Positions 1-8,272 of a stretch of DNA of 64,000 bases are shown piece after piece. Both the position numbers and the translations under genes were made by a program. Under the pieces are notes generated by a model that was not told the DNA's origin, made no database searches, and saw nothing but the letters and a program-made list of their open reading frames with translations. The DNA comes from Aquilaria yunnanensis (taxonomy: Eukaryota; Streptophyta; Magnoliopsida; Malvales; Thymelaeaceae): the NCBI GenBank assembly GCA_039654915.1, contig CM077598.1, positions 69,034,041 through 69,098,040 of the forward strand. Direction: 5' to 3'. Within the stretch, counting starts at the first letter, position 1. The number at the start of each line of letters is the position of its first letter.

Positions 1-1166
1 GGTTTCATAAGACCGAGTGTATCACCGTGGGGAGCTCCAGTATTATTTGTGAAGAAGAAGGATGGGACTTTTAGGTTGTGCATCGATTACAGGAAGTTGA
101 ATGCAGTGACAGTTAAGAATAAGTATCCACTTCCTAGAATTGATGATTTGTTTGACAGACTCAGAGGAGCGAGGGTGTTTTCCAGGATTGATCTTCGGTC
201 TGGGTATTTTCAGATCAGAGTTAAGGAGGAAGACATTCCGAAGACTGCCTTCAGGACAAGGTACGGGCATTATGAGTATACGGTTATGCCTTTTGGTGTG
301 ACTAATGCTCCAGCAGTGTTTATGGAAGCTATGAATAGGATCTTTAAGCCATTTCTGGATCAGTTTGTTGAGGTCTTCATTGATGATATTCTGATCTATT
401 CACAGTCTACAGCAGAGAATGAGGAGCACCTTAGAACGGTTTTGCAAGTGCTGAAGGATAATCAGTACTATGCAAAATTTTCTAAGTGTGAGTTTTGGTC
501 CGAGAGGATTCAGTTTTTGGGGCATATTATCAGTGCTCAAGGTTTGTCAGTTGATCCTGAAAAGGTTCAAGCAGTGGTTGATTGGAAGAGACCGACTACA
601 GTTACAGAGGTCAGGAGTTTCTTGGGTCTAGCAGGTTACTACAGACGCTTCATAGAGAAATTCTCTGTGATAGCTACGCCGTTGACAGCATTGACCAGGA
701 AAGCTCAGAAATTTGAGTGGACACCGAAGTGTGAAGAAGCCTACATGAAGCTGAAGGAAAAGTTGACCAGTGCACCCATACTTGTGTTACCAGACCCGAA
801 CAGAGCCTTTACAGTTTATACCGATGCGTCAGGTTCAGGTTTAGGTTGTGTTCTACATCAGGACAGTCAGGTGATTGCTTATGGTTCGAGACAGCTGAGG
901 CCTAATGAGTTGAACTACCCTGTTCATGATCTTGAGCTTGCAGCAGTGATCTTTGCACTGAAACTATGGAGACATTATTTGATGGGAAGATCGTTCAGAA
1001 TCTTCACTGATCACAAGAGTTTGAAGTATTTGTTTACTCAGAAGGATCTGAACATGAGACAGCGACGATGGATTGAGTACATTAAAGACTATGATTGTTC
1101 GATCGAGTATTGTGCTGGTAAAGGGAACGTGGTAGCAGATGCTTTGAGCCGGAAGTACACAGGAGT
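1..1166 (+). CDS. Chromovirus L pol, RT and RNase H segment (5' truncated by window, split by element A)
   Basis: This is the reverse transcriptase and RNase H part of a Ty3/gypsy polyprotein, which copies element RNA into cDNA. The frame is open from base 1 to the breakpoint at 1166. Visible motifs are the RT start [20 protein letters not shown], the catalytic FIDDIL near 376-393, FLGH, and the RNase H residues TDAS near 820, the E of [17 protein letters not shown] and VADALSR. All four RNase H acidic positions are present, so it looks catalytically competent. The sequence resembles plant Tekay/Del-type chromoviruses. Gag, protease and the 5' LTR lie left of the window. The reading frame continues at 12328 on the far side of element A. 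The host copy is therefore dead by insertion rather than by point decay. Confidence 0.93.
1162..1166. repeat. Target-site duplication of element A, left copy
   Basis: GGAGT directly precedes the TG that opens the 5' LTR. The same five bases follow the CA that closes the 3' LTR at 12328-12332. A perfect 5-bp duplication is what Ty3/gypsy integrase leaves, so A inserted here as one unit. Confidence 0.97.
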
Positions 1167-2033
1167 TGATAGCCAAAGGCTGTCGCCTCAATCTGGCCGA
1201 ATACCCTGCCACAACAACAGCCAGAAGAACTGGCGCTTCCCGGGAATAGGTGAAATCATGCACCTCGGGAGATAGCCTGAGAGCTCCGAGCCTCGGCACG
1301 CCAGTAAAACTTGAGGACTTCATTCGCCCCCCAAGGTTGTGAACAACGCGCCTTCGGAAAAGTGGCACCAGACATTGCTGCCCGAATATGATATCCCCGA
1401 AGGCGGAACCCCCTGGAACTGGGAACCCCCGAACTGAGGGTAGGCTTCCCGAAGAGGCTATGTCCGAACTAGAGGACGACCTCGCCCAGGGACCTCGGGA
1501 GTACGGCAGGCGCATTTAAGGAAGCATTTAAGGAAGCCTCTGACACGTCCCACCACAAACGTAAAAAGTCGCCCTGACGCGCAGACGCCATCAGAATCAT
1601 ATCATGGCCCGTCTCAGCACAAGGCTCGAGGCCATCTAGTTACCAACTATCTGTCCCCTACGCCCAGACGTTCAGGAGCATCCGACCGCACACGTGTCAT
1701 GATCTGAACGGGCTAGGTATTCCTATATATACAGGAAATAAATACTTGACAGGAGGTTGGCAGGCCGGAGATACAGCTCCCATACTCTGAGAAGATACCA
1801 GGCGAGACTTTTCTGCCTTTCTCTTTGAGCTAGTGACTTTCTCCTTCTTCCGGCCACCACTGACTTGGGCGTCGGAGGCTCCCCCCCCGGAAAAACACTC
1901 CGGGGGCCTCCTAACCCTGTTTACCAGTTTTCCAGGTACTCTCCTTGAGGCGATCCACCTTCCAGGCGTTCTTCCTCCTAGAAGTCTCCTCAACTGTCAT
2001 CATGACTCACAACGATGAGGCCCTGGGCCATCA
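1167..2033 (+). repeat. 5' LTR of element A
   Basis: It starts TGATAGCC and ends GGGCCATCA, matching 11462-12327. It contains a G-box at 1691, a TATA box at 1724, and near its 3' end the ATG used by gag at 2002. The single-base length difference from the 3' LTR is one G in a run near 1903. Confidence 0.96.
1691..1731 (+). promoter_or_regulatory. LTR promoter of element A: G-box plus TATA
   Basis: CACGTG lies at 1691-1696 within ACACGTGTC, and TATATATA at 1724-1731. This is the expected promoter for genomic RNA. The same box appears at the equivalent place in the other Tat LTRs, for example 27533 (E) and 30302 (F, reverse). ACGT-core boxes are bound by plant bZIP and bHLH factors; control by them here is inference. 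Confidence 0.65.
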
Positions 2034-5000
2034 TTTGGCGCCGTCTATGGGAACCCGCTCGCAGATTGCCGTCGTTGAGACTCGGCGTTCTAAGGACAAG
2101 GGACTCCCAAGGTCCTCGTCCGCGCCTGAGATACAACCGGCTGCTGAGCAGACACTCCCAGAGACTTCTACGCCCGAGGAGGACCGCCCTCTGGTAATCA
2201 CCATGAGCTTCTTGAGGGACTTTCAGCGCTCGGTCGTTGCTGAAATGACTCAGCAGATCGACCGAAGATGGCCACAGCAGTCACAGGCCCAGAAACCCTC
2301 CTCATCAACACGCCCTCGGGAGAGAAGCCCCAAGTCTACACACCGCAGTTCAGAAAGTGGAGATCCTCGCGGAGAATCATCCACAGAAGATATAGCCCTC
2401 GGGAAACGGCCTGTGGGACAAACCGGGTCCAAGCGACCGAGAGTCTCACAGCGAAGCAGTTCGTCGCCCGAGGCGAGGGCCCTGACCCCTCCGCGCCGAA
2501 CTCGCTCCCCGAAAAGGCGCCGTCGATCACCCTCCCGTGAAAATGGTCCTAGCGCCACTGCGCTTATGGAAAGGATATTGGCACGGCTGGACAGAGTGGA
2601 AAAGGAAGTGACCAGAAAACCCGTTTGGGACAGGCTGTCGGGGGCGTTATGCGAAGATGGCTCCCCGTTTATTCGCACCGTCGTTGAGGCAGCTATGCCA
2701 GGCGACTTCAGAGTGCCTAGGCTGGAGATCTATGATGGCCGGACTGATCCACAGGCCCATCTAACGAAGTACAGGCGGAGCATGATAATGCACGGAGCTG
2801 ATGACGCTACCATGTGCAAATGCTTTGAAGTCACCCTCACGGGCCCAGCAACAGCATGGTACAATTCGTTGCCCCCAGGGACTATCACTGAGTTTCAGGA
2901 GTTGTCCACAGCCTTTATCCAGCAGTTCATTGGGAGCAGGCCGACGGCCAAAATGCCTGTACAGATGTTCGACATAGAGCAGAGAAACGGAGAGACGATC
3001 CGAGACTATGTCGAACGATTCAACAGGGAAGCACTCAGCGTCCCGGACTTCCGGCCCGAAATCCGCATCCTCGCTATGACACGGGGCCTTCGGCGTGACT
3101 CACAGCTGTTCTACGAGTTCTCAAAGGACCCCCCGGAGACCCTCGGAGAATTTTACCGAAGGGCAGAGCAGCACATGACAGCCGAGGAATTGAGGATGGC
3201 GGGGCCGAAGTCTGATCATCACCGCGCCGAAGGGTCCAGCCAGCAAGCTCGGTATCTTTCTGAACACACAGGTCGACCACGGCGAATGCGAGGAAAGAAA
3301 CCTCAAAGTTTCACACCCTTGAGCACGACACGGACCAACATTCTCATGGCGCTGGAAAGGCAAGGGACGCAGATTCGGCGGCCAAAGGCCATGGCCGCCG
3401 ATAATAAGAAGAATGCCAAGAAGTTCTGCCAGTTTCATCGCGACCACGGTCATGACACCGAAGACTGCTTCCAGCTGAAGAAGTACATAGAGTCGCTGAT
3501 CAAACAGGGCCAACTTCGCAAGTATCTGTGGATGCCCTCCCCAAAAGGCAGAAAAGAGGAGGAAGAGAGGGCCGAAAACGAGGACTATGACTCCGACAGG
3601 CGGAGAAACAGAAGTCCAAAAAGGCGCCTTCCACCTCCAGTAGGGGTCATCCAAACCATCACCACGGGGCTCCCATCCTCGGAAAGAAAGCGGAAGGCCA
3701 GAGAAATTGCGGTTATGGAGTATCAAAATCCATCAAAGAAATTGGCTCGCAAAGATGGCTCCACTGTCGTCTTCCCCCACGACGACCCGCTGCTGATAAT
3801 GGCGAGAATAGGGAACTGGGACGTCAAGAAAGTGTTGCTTGATGATGGCTCAAATGCTGACGTCCTATTCTCGCACTTACTGCCGAGCTTGGGCATCACC
3901 AGCAGCGAGCTGAAACCTGTCACCACGCCCACCTTCGGCGTTGGGCCATCCGAACTACCCGTCCTCGGATGGATCGACCTCCCTTTGATGATGAAAGGCA
4001 CTTCGGTAGACGGAGCAGCTGAGTCGTACGCGTCCACAATGGCAAGATTCATCGTCATGGATGTCCCGTCTTCGTACAACGCCATCCTTGGAAGGCAGAC
4101 TCAGGGGAACCTGCACATTCGCCCCGATGTGAAGTACTTGACTGTCACATTCGCCACCAAGGATGGAGATGCAGAGGTCTTCATCGACCAAGCCGAGGTA
4201 AGAAAGGTGTTTGTAAAAACACGAAAGGCTCCGGCAAACAGCTCTACACAAACGGTGGAGGCAAAGGCGCAGGAGAAAGGCAAAGAAGGAGATCCCGCAG
4301 AAGCAGAAACGGAAGCAGTAGATCTTGTCCCAGGACAATTTACCCGAATAGGGAAGAGCTTGGCCAAAGGTGATAAGGAAAATCTTGTATCCTTTCTGCT
4401 AAAAAATAAAGATCTGTTTGCCTACTCGCCGAAAGACATGCCAGGAGTGAACCCTGGCATAATACAGCACAGCCTCAAAGTAAGCCCGGAAGCAAAACCT
4501 ATCAGGCAAAAGAAACGAAGCATCTCAGCCCACAAAAGCAACTTTGTGAAAACCGAAGTCCAGCGCCTATTGGATGCTGAAGTTATCAGGGAGGTAAAAT
4601 ACCCCGAATGGTTAAGCAACGTGGTCATTGCCACAAAAGAAGGTAGCAGCAAACTCCGGATGTGCATTGATTTCAGAAACTTGAACGATGCTTGCCCGAA
4701 AGACTCATTTCCCCTTCCGCCAATAGATCAACTGGTAGATTCAACGGCCGAATACGGGCTCCTGAGCTTCCTAGATGCCTTCAGCGGCTACCATCAGATA
4801 AGGATGGACCCGGAAGATGAAGAGAAAACTGCCTTCATCACCGAGGGAGGAACGTACTGCTATATCAGAATGCCCTTCGGGCTGAAAAATGCAGGAGCCA
4901 CCTACCAGAGACTGATGAACAAGGTCTTTAAAGACCAAATGGGGAGAAACATGGAAGTATATGTTGACGATATGATAGTAAAAAGCAAGCTGCCCGGCTA

Positions 5001-7164
5001 CCACGTTGCAGATTTGGAGGAAACCTTCCAAAAGCTCAGAGCCTTCGGGATTCGCCTTAACCCCGAGAAGTGTATCTTCGGGGTGACGTCGGGAAAATTC
5101 CTTGGGTACATGGTATCCGAAAGAGGCATCGACGCCAATCCTGAGAAGATTAAGGCTCTACTTGAGTTCCGAACTCCTGCCACAGTGAAAGACGTGCAGA
5201 GACTAACCGGAAGAATAACCTCTCTGAGCAGGTTTATTTCCAGGTACGGAGATAGGTGTCGACCTTTCTTCAAAGTCCTCACAAAGGCAGCAAAGATGGA
5301 AGGCGACCTCGGAAGAAACAATCATCCCTGGGAAGGAGATTGCCAAAAGGCTTGGGAAGAACTCAAAGTCTACCTGGCCAGCCTGCCGACTCTGCGGCAA
5401 CCTCGGGTGGGAGAACCCCTCGTACTGTACCTCGCCGTCACAGAAAAGGCCGTGAGCTCGGTCCTGATAAAAGAAGAAGGGCCGAAACAATGGCCGGTCT
5501 ACTACGTCAGCAAGTCCCTGCACGGCGCCGAGGTCAGGTACCCTTTGCTTCAAAAAGCTATATACGCCTTGGTGCTTGCAGGAAGAAGGCTGCGACCATA
5601 TTTCCAGGCTCACCCCATCATCGTCCGAAGTAGTCTACCACTACGGGATGTCATGAAGAGAGTTGATCATTCGGGAAGGCTCTCCAAGTGGTGCATAGAG
5701 CTTGGCGAACACGAAATCACGTATGAGCCTCGGAAGGCCATAAAAGCCCAAGCATTGGCAGATTTTATCGCCGAAATACCCACCACTGAGGAGAACCACT
5801 CAGATCCGAAAGAAGGTGAGCCAGAATGGACCTTGCATGTTGACGGAGCCTCGGGGTCCGAACACCAGGGAGCTGGAATAGTTATCAGAGGACCCGAGGG
5901 CCTAGAGGTGATGAAGGCTATCAAGTTCAGCTTCAACGTCACCAATAATGTGGCTGAGTATGAAGCCCTCATAGCGGGATTACGCTTGGCCAGAAAGATT
6001 GGCGTGAGAAACTTAAGGGCTCACAGCGATTCCCAGCTGGTAGTTCGGCAGACGGCAGGAGATTATGGGGCGAAGGACCCCATCTTGGCAAAATACCACG
6101 AGCTGGTAAGAAAACTCATCCAAGAGTTTGACGCCGTACGGATCGAAAATGTACCCCGGCGGAATAACACTGAGGCAGATTGCTTAGCGAAGTCCAAAAC
6201 ATACACCGAGGTGCTAGACCATCCAAGCATCTCAGTGCTAAGCGTAACGACCTCGGGAATGGGGTGGAAGGACCCCATAAAGAGATACCTCGCAGAGAAT
6301 GAGCTTCCCGAAGACGCCGGCAATGCTGCAAGACTGCGAAGACGCGCCGGAAGATTCTTCCTGATTGGTGAAGAGTTATATCGGCAAGGATATGCAAATC
6401 CGCTGCAGAGATGTGTGGGCGAAGAGGATACTGAGATGGTCCTCGAAGAAGTCCACGAAGGCATGTGCGGCTCGCACATTGGAACTGATGCCCTTGCAGC
6501 AGTGATACTCCGCCAAGGATACTTCTGGCCTACCCTGAGAAAGGACGCAAGGCAGTTCGTCCAGAAGTGCGGTAGTTGCCAGAGACATGCAAAAATCCAG
6601 AGGATACCCTCGGAAATGGTAACGTCGGCAGACTATCCTTGGCCCTTCGCAGTCTGGGGTATAGACCTCATTGGGCCACTCCCCACAGCGCCCGGAGGCG
6701 TGAAATTCTGCGTGGTAGCAGTGGACTATTTCTCAAAGTGGGTAGAGGCAGAACCACTAGCAACTATCTCGGCAAAAGAAGTGCAGAAGTTCGTATGGAA
6801 AAACATCGTATGCAGATTTGGCATACCGAGGGTACTAGTAGCTGATAATGGATCCCAGTTCATAGACAAAGGATTCCAGGAATTCATCAGCGACCTCGGA
6901 ATAAAGATGCACTTCGCCCCAGTAGTTCACCCCCAAAGCAATGGGCAGGTGGAAGTATCAAACAGGACCATAAAAGATGGCCTGAAAAAGAGACTTGGGG
7001 AAGCCAAGGGGAAATGGCCAGGAGAACTCCAAAGTGTATTGTGGAGCTACCGAACGACGCCACGAAGAGCCACAGGGGAAACTCCCTTCTCACTCGTCTT
7101 CGGAACAGAGGCCATTATCCCAATAGAGATAGTTCAGCCTTCAATACGGGGTGCAAGTATTTGA
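2002..7164 (+). CDS. Tat element A gag-pol polyprotein
   Basis: A single 1720-aa frame carries all retrotransposition functions. I choose ATG 2002 because every related copy has a methionine here (MTHNDEALG-like); the frame opens further upstream at 1945 inside the LTR. Approximate order: basic Arg/Ser-rich N-terminus; retrotransposon gag domain 228-370; zinc knuckle starting C476 with CHHC spacing; protease with DDGSNAD at 614; RT 857-1035 with YVDD 987-990; a degenerate first RNase H about 1134-1257 lacking the acidic residues; archaeal-type RNase H about 1275-1405 with D1281, E1319, D1343 and D1393; integrase with an H/C zinc site (H1485, H1492, C1523, C1526) and D1555, D1615, E1651, the last pair 35 residues apart. 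The frame ends early because of an extra G in the run at 7148-7151. The remainder continues in the overlapping frame to 7501. Confidence 0.95.
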   Translation: MTHNDEALGHHLAPSMGTRSQIAVVETRRSKDKGLPRSSSAPEIQPAAEQTLPETSTPEEDRPLVITMSFLRDFQRSVVAEMTQQIDRRWPQQSQAQKPSSSTRPRERSPKSTHRSSESGDPRGESSTEDIALGKRPVGQTGSKRPRVSQRSSSSPEARALTPPRRTRSPKRRRRSPSRENGPSATALMERILARLDRVEKEVTRKPVWDRLSGALCEDGSPFIRTVVEAAMPGDFRVPRLEIYDGRTDPQAHLTKYRRSMIMHGADDATMCKCFEVTLTGPATAWYNSLPPGTITEFQELSTAFIQQFIGSRPTAKMPVQMFDIEQRNGETIRDYVERFNREALSVPDFRPEIRILAMTRGLRRDSQLFYEFSKDPPETLGEFYRRAEQHMTAEELRMAGPKSDHHRAEGSSQQARYLSEHTGRPRRMRGKKPQSFTPLSTTRTNILMALERQGTQIRRPKAMAADNKKNAKKFCQFHRDHGHDTEDCFQLKKYIESLIKQGQLRKYLWMPSPKGRKEEEERAENEDYDSDRRRNRSPKRRLPPPVGVIQTITTGLPSSERKRKAREIAVMEYQNPSKKLARKDGSTVVFPHDDPLLIMARIGNWDVKKVLLDDGSNADVLFSHLLPSLGITSSELKPVTTPTFGVGPSELPVLGWIDLPLMMKGTSVDGAAESYASTMARFIVMDVPSSYNAILGRQTQGNLHIRPDVKYLTVTFATKDGDAEVFIDQAEVRKVFVKTRKAPANSSTQTVEAKAQEKGKEGDPAEAETEAVDLVPGQFTRIGKSLAKGDKENLVSFLLKNKDLFAYSPKDMPGVNPGIIQHSLKVSPEAKPIRQKKRSISAHKSNFVKTEVQRLLDAEVIREVKYPEWLSNVVIATKEGSSKLRMCIDFRNLNDACPKDSFPLPPIDQLVDSTAEYGLLSFLDAFSGYHQIRMDPEDEEKTAFITEGGTYCYIRMPFGLKNAGATYQRLMNKVFKDQMGRNMEVYVDDMIVKSKLPGYHVADLEETFQKLRAFGIRLNPEKCIFGVTSGKFLGYMVSERGIDANPEKIKALLEFRTPATVKDVQRLTGRITSLSRFISRYGDRCRPFFKVLTKAAKMEGDLGRNNHPWEGDCQKAWEELKVYLASLPTLRQPRVGEPLVLYLAVTEKAVSSVLIKEEGPKQWPVYYVSKSLHGAEVRYPLLQKAIYALVLAGRRLRPYFQAHPIIVRSSLPLRDVMKRVDHSGRLSKWCIELGEHEITYEPRKAIKAQALADFIAEIPTTEENHSDPKEGEPEWTLHVDGASGSEHQGAGIVIRGPEGLEVMKAIKFSFNVTNNVAEYEALIAGLRLARKIGVRNLRAHSDSQLVVRQTAGDYGAKDPILAKYHELVRKLIQEFDAVRIENVPRRNNTEADCLAKSKTYTEVLDHPSISVLSVTTSGMGWKDPIKRYLAENELPEDAGNAARLRRRAGRFFLIGEELYRQGYANPLQRCVGEEDTEMVLEEVHEGMCGSHIGTDALAAVILRQGYFWPTLRKDARQFVQKCGSCQRHAKIQRIPSEMVTSADYPWPFAVWGIDLIGPLPTAPGGVKFCVVAVDYFSKWVEAEPLATISAKEVQKFVWKNIVCRFGIPRVLVADNGSQFIDKGFQEFISDLGIKMHFAPVVHPQSNGQVEVSNRTIKDGLKKRLGEAKGKWPGELQSVLWSYRTTPRRATGETPFSLVFGTEAIIPIEIVQPSIRGASI
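2034..2053 (+). promoter_or_regulatory. Primer-binding site of element A
   Basis: TTTGGCGCCGTCTATGGGAA begins directly after the LTR. The TGGCGCC start is the complement of a tRNA 3' end carrying CCA. Asp and Arg tRNAs are the usual primers of Tat-type elements; I cannot decide between them by eye. The stretch is also translated as part of gag (residues near HHLAPSMG). Confidence 0.8.
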
Positions 7165-7501
7165 TGAAGGCGGAAACGACCTCGGTCTGAGAACCAAGCT
7201 CGACCTTATGGCCGAACACAGAGAAATAGCCGAGCTGAGAAGAAAAGCTTTCCAGCAAAGAGTGGCCGCGGCTATCAACTTAAAAGCCAGGCCAAAAGAA
7301 ATCAAAAAAGGAGACCTCGTTCTCCGAAAGGCCGACTTTGCACCCCGAAGGCCATCTCACGGAGTACTTCGCGCAAATTGGGAAGGACCTTATCTGGTTC
7401 TCGCCGAAGTACGAAAAGGCGTGTACAAGCTTGGCGACGCCGAAGGCTTAGAATTGAAAAACACTTGGCATTCAGACGCCCTGAAAAGATTCTACGCCTA
7501 A
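7151..7501 (+). CDS. Integrase C-terminal segment of element A, shifted frame
   Basis: These 116 residues match the C-terminus of integrase in elements F, G and I, where it is continuous with the catalytic core. It carries the DNA-binding tail region (KKGDLVLRK, ANWEGPYLV, NTWHSDALK) and ends FYA-stop. The ATG at 7151 is probably not a real start. The separation from the main frame comes from GGGG at 7148-7151 where element I has GGG. This may be a true frameshift or a homopolymer sequencing error. Confidence 0.88.
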   Translation: MQVFDEGGNDLGLRTKLDLMAEHREIAELRRKAFQQRVAAAINLKARPKEIKKGDLVLRKADFAPRRPSHGVLRANWEGPYLVLAEVRKGVYKLGDAEGLELKNTWHSDALKRFYA

Positions 7502-7639
7502 GGTTGAGCGGAAGAAGTATATTGTACAAGAAATATTCTAAGTACAGAATGGTCTAGAGAAGAATGGTCTTGAGAAAAATTTTCAAGTATACCAAATTGT
7601 CCAAGACAGATTTCCGCGAAGGTGCTCGCCACGAAAAAA

Positions 7640-8150
7640 GCGGTTGTGACTTCCCGAAGCCCCTTGAGCCACTATGCTCGGGAAAAATGGGAAACAAGAA
7701 TCTTGCAAAGGTACTCAGCATAATCAGTGCAGAGAAAATTTTTCGAACACCCTTGAGCGAACATGCTCGGGAGAAAGGGAAAGCAAGAATCTCGCAAAAG
7801 TACACGCCAAAACAAAAGCAGAGGTAATTTCCGAACACCCTTGAGCGAACGTGCTCGGGAAAAAGGGAATGAGCAATCTCGTGAAGATTTTCCTAAGTCC
7901 CTTGAGCAAATATGCTCGGGACAATAGGAAGATAGAAAAATTTGGCTAAAGGTTTTCCGAAGGCCCTTGAGCGAACATGTTCGGGATAAAAGGAAACAAA
8001 AAGCCTGCAAAAGACTTAGCCAAATTTTTACAAATTTTCCAGAAAGTCTCTTGAGCGAGCACGCTCGGGACAAAGGAAGGTAAAAAGTTTCTTTGGTTGC
8101 AGGTTTTCCGAAAGTCTCTTGAAGCGAACGTGTTCGGGACAGTGGAAATG
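7640..8150. repeat. Stem-loop motif array between pol and antisense gene, element A
   Basis: Seven diverged copies of a motif close to CTTGAGCGAACATGCTCGGG lie 60-90 bp apart, near 7665, 7752, 7830, 7890, 7968, 8050 and 8118. Each holds an inverted repeat (GAGC...GCTC) able to form a short hairpin, and each is followed by an A/G-rich stretch. The array fills most of the 770 bp between the pol stop (7501) and the antisense stop (8273). Equivalent arrays occur in F, G and I. The function is unknown; a role in 3'-end formation of the convergent transcripts is inference. Confidence 0.75.
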
Positions 8151-8272
8151 AAGAAACTTGCAAGAAAGGACTTAGCCGAAAAGATTGTTCATTTAGAGCA
8201 AACGCTGCCTTACAAAAGAAGTGTCCAAAGAAGGAGCACGAAGGAGAAAAATAAGAGGAGCCCTAAAACAAA

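Noticed and set aside
1945..2001. Upstream start at 1945 for the gag-pol of A.
   Set aside because: The methionine at 2002 is the one conserved in position in B, C, E and G; the upstream extension is not conserved.
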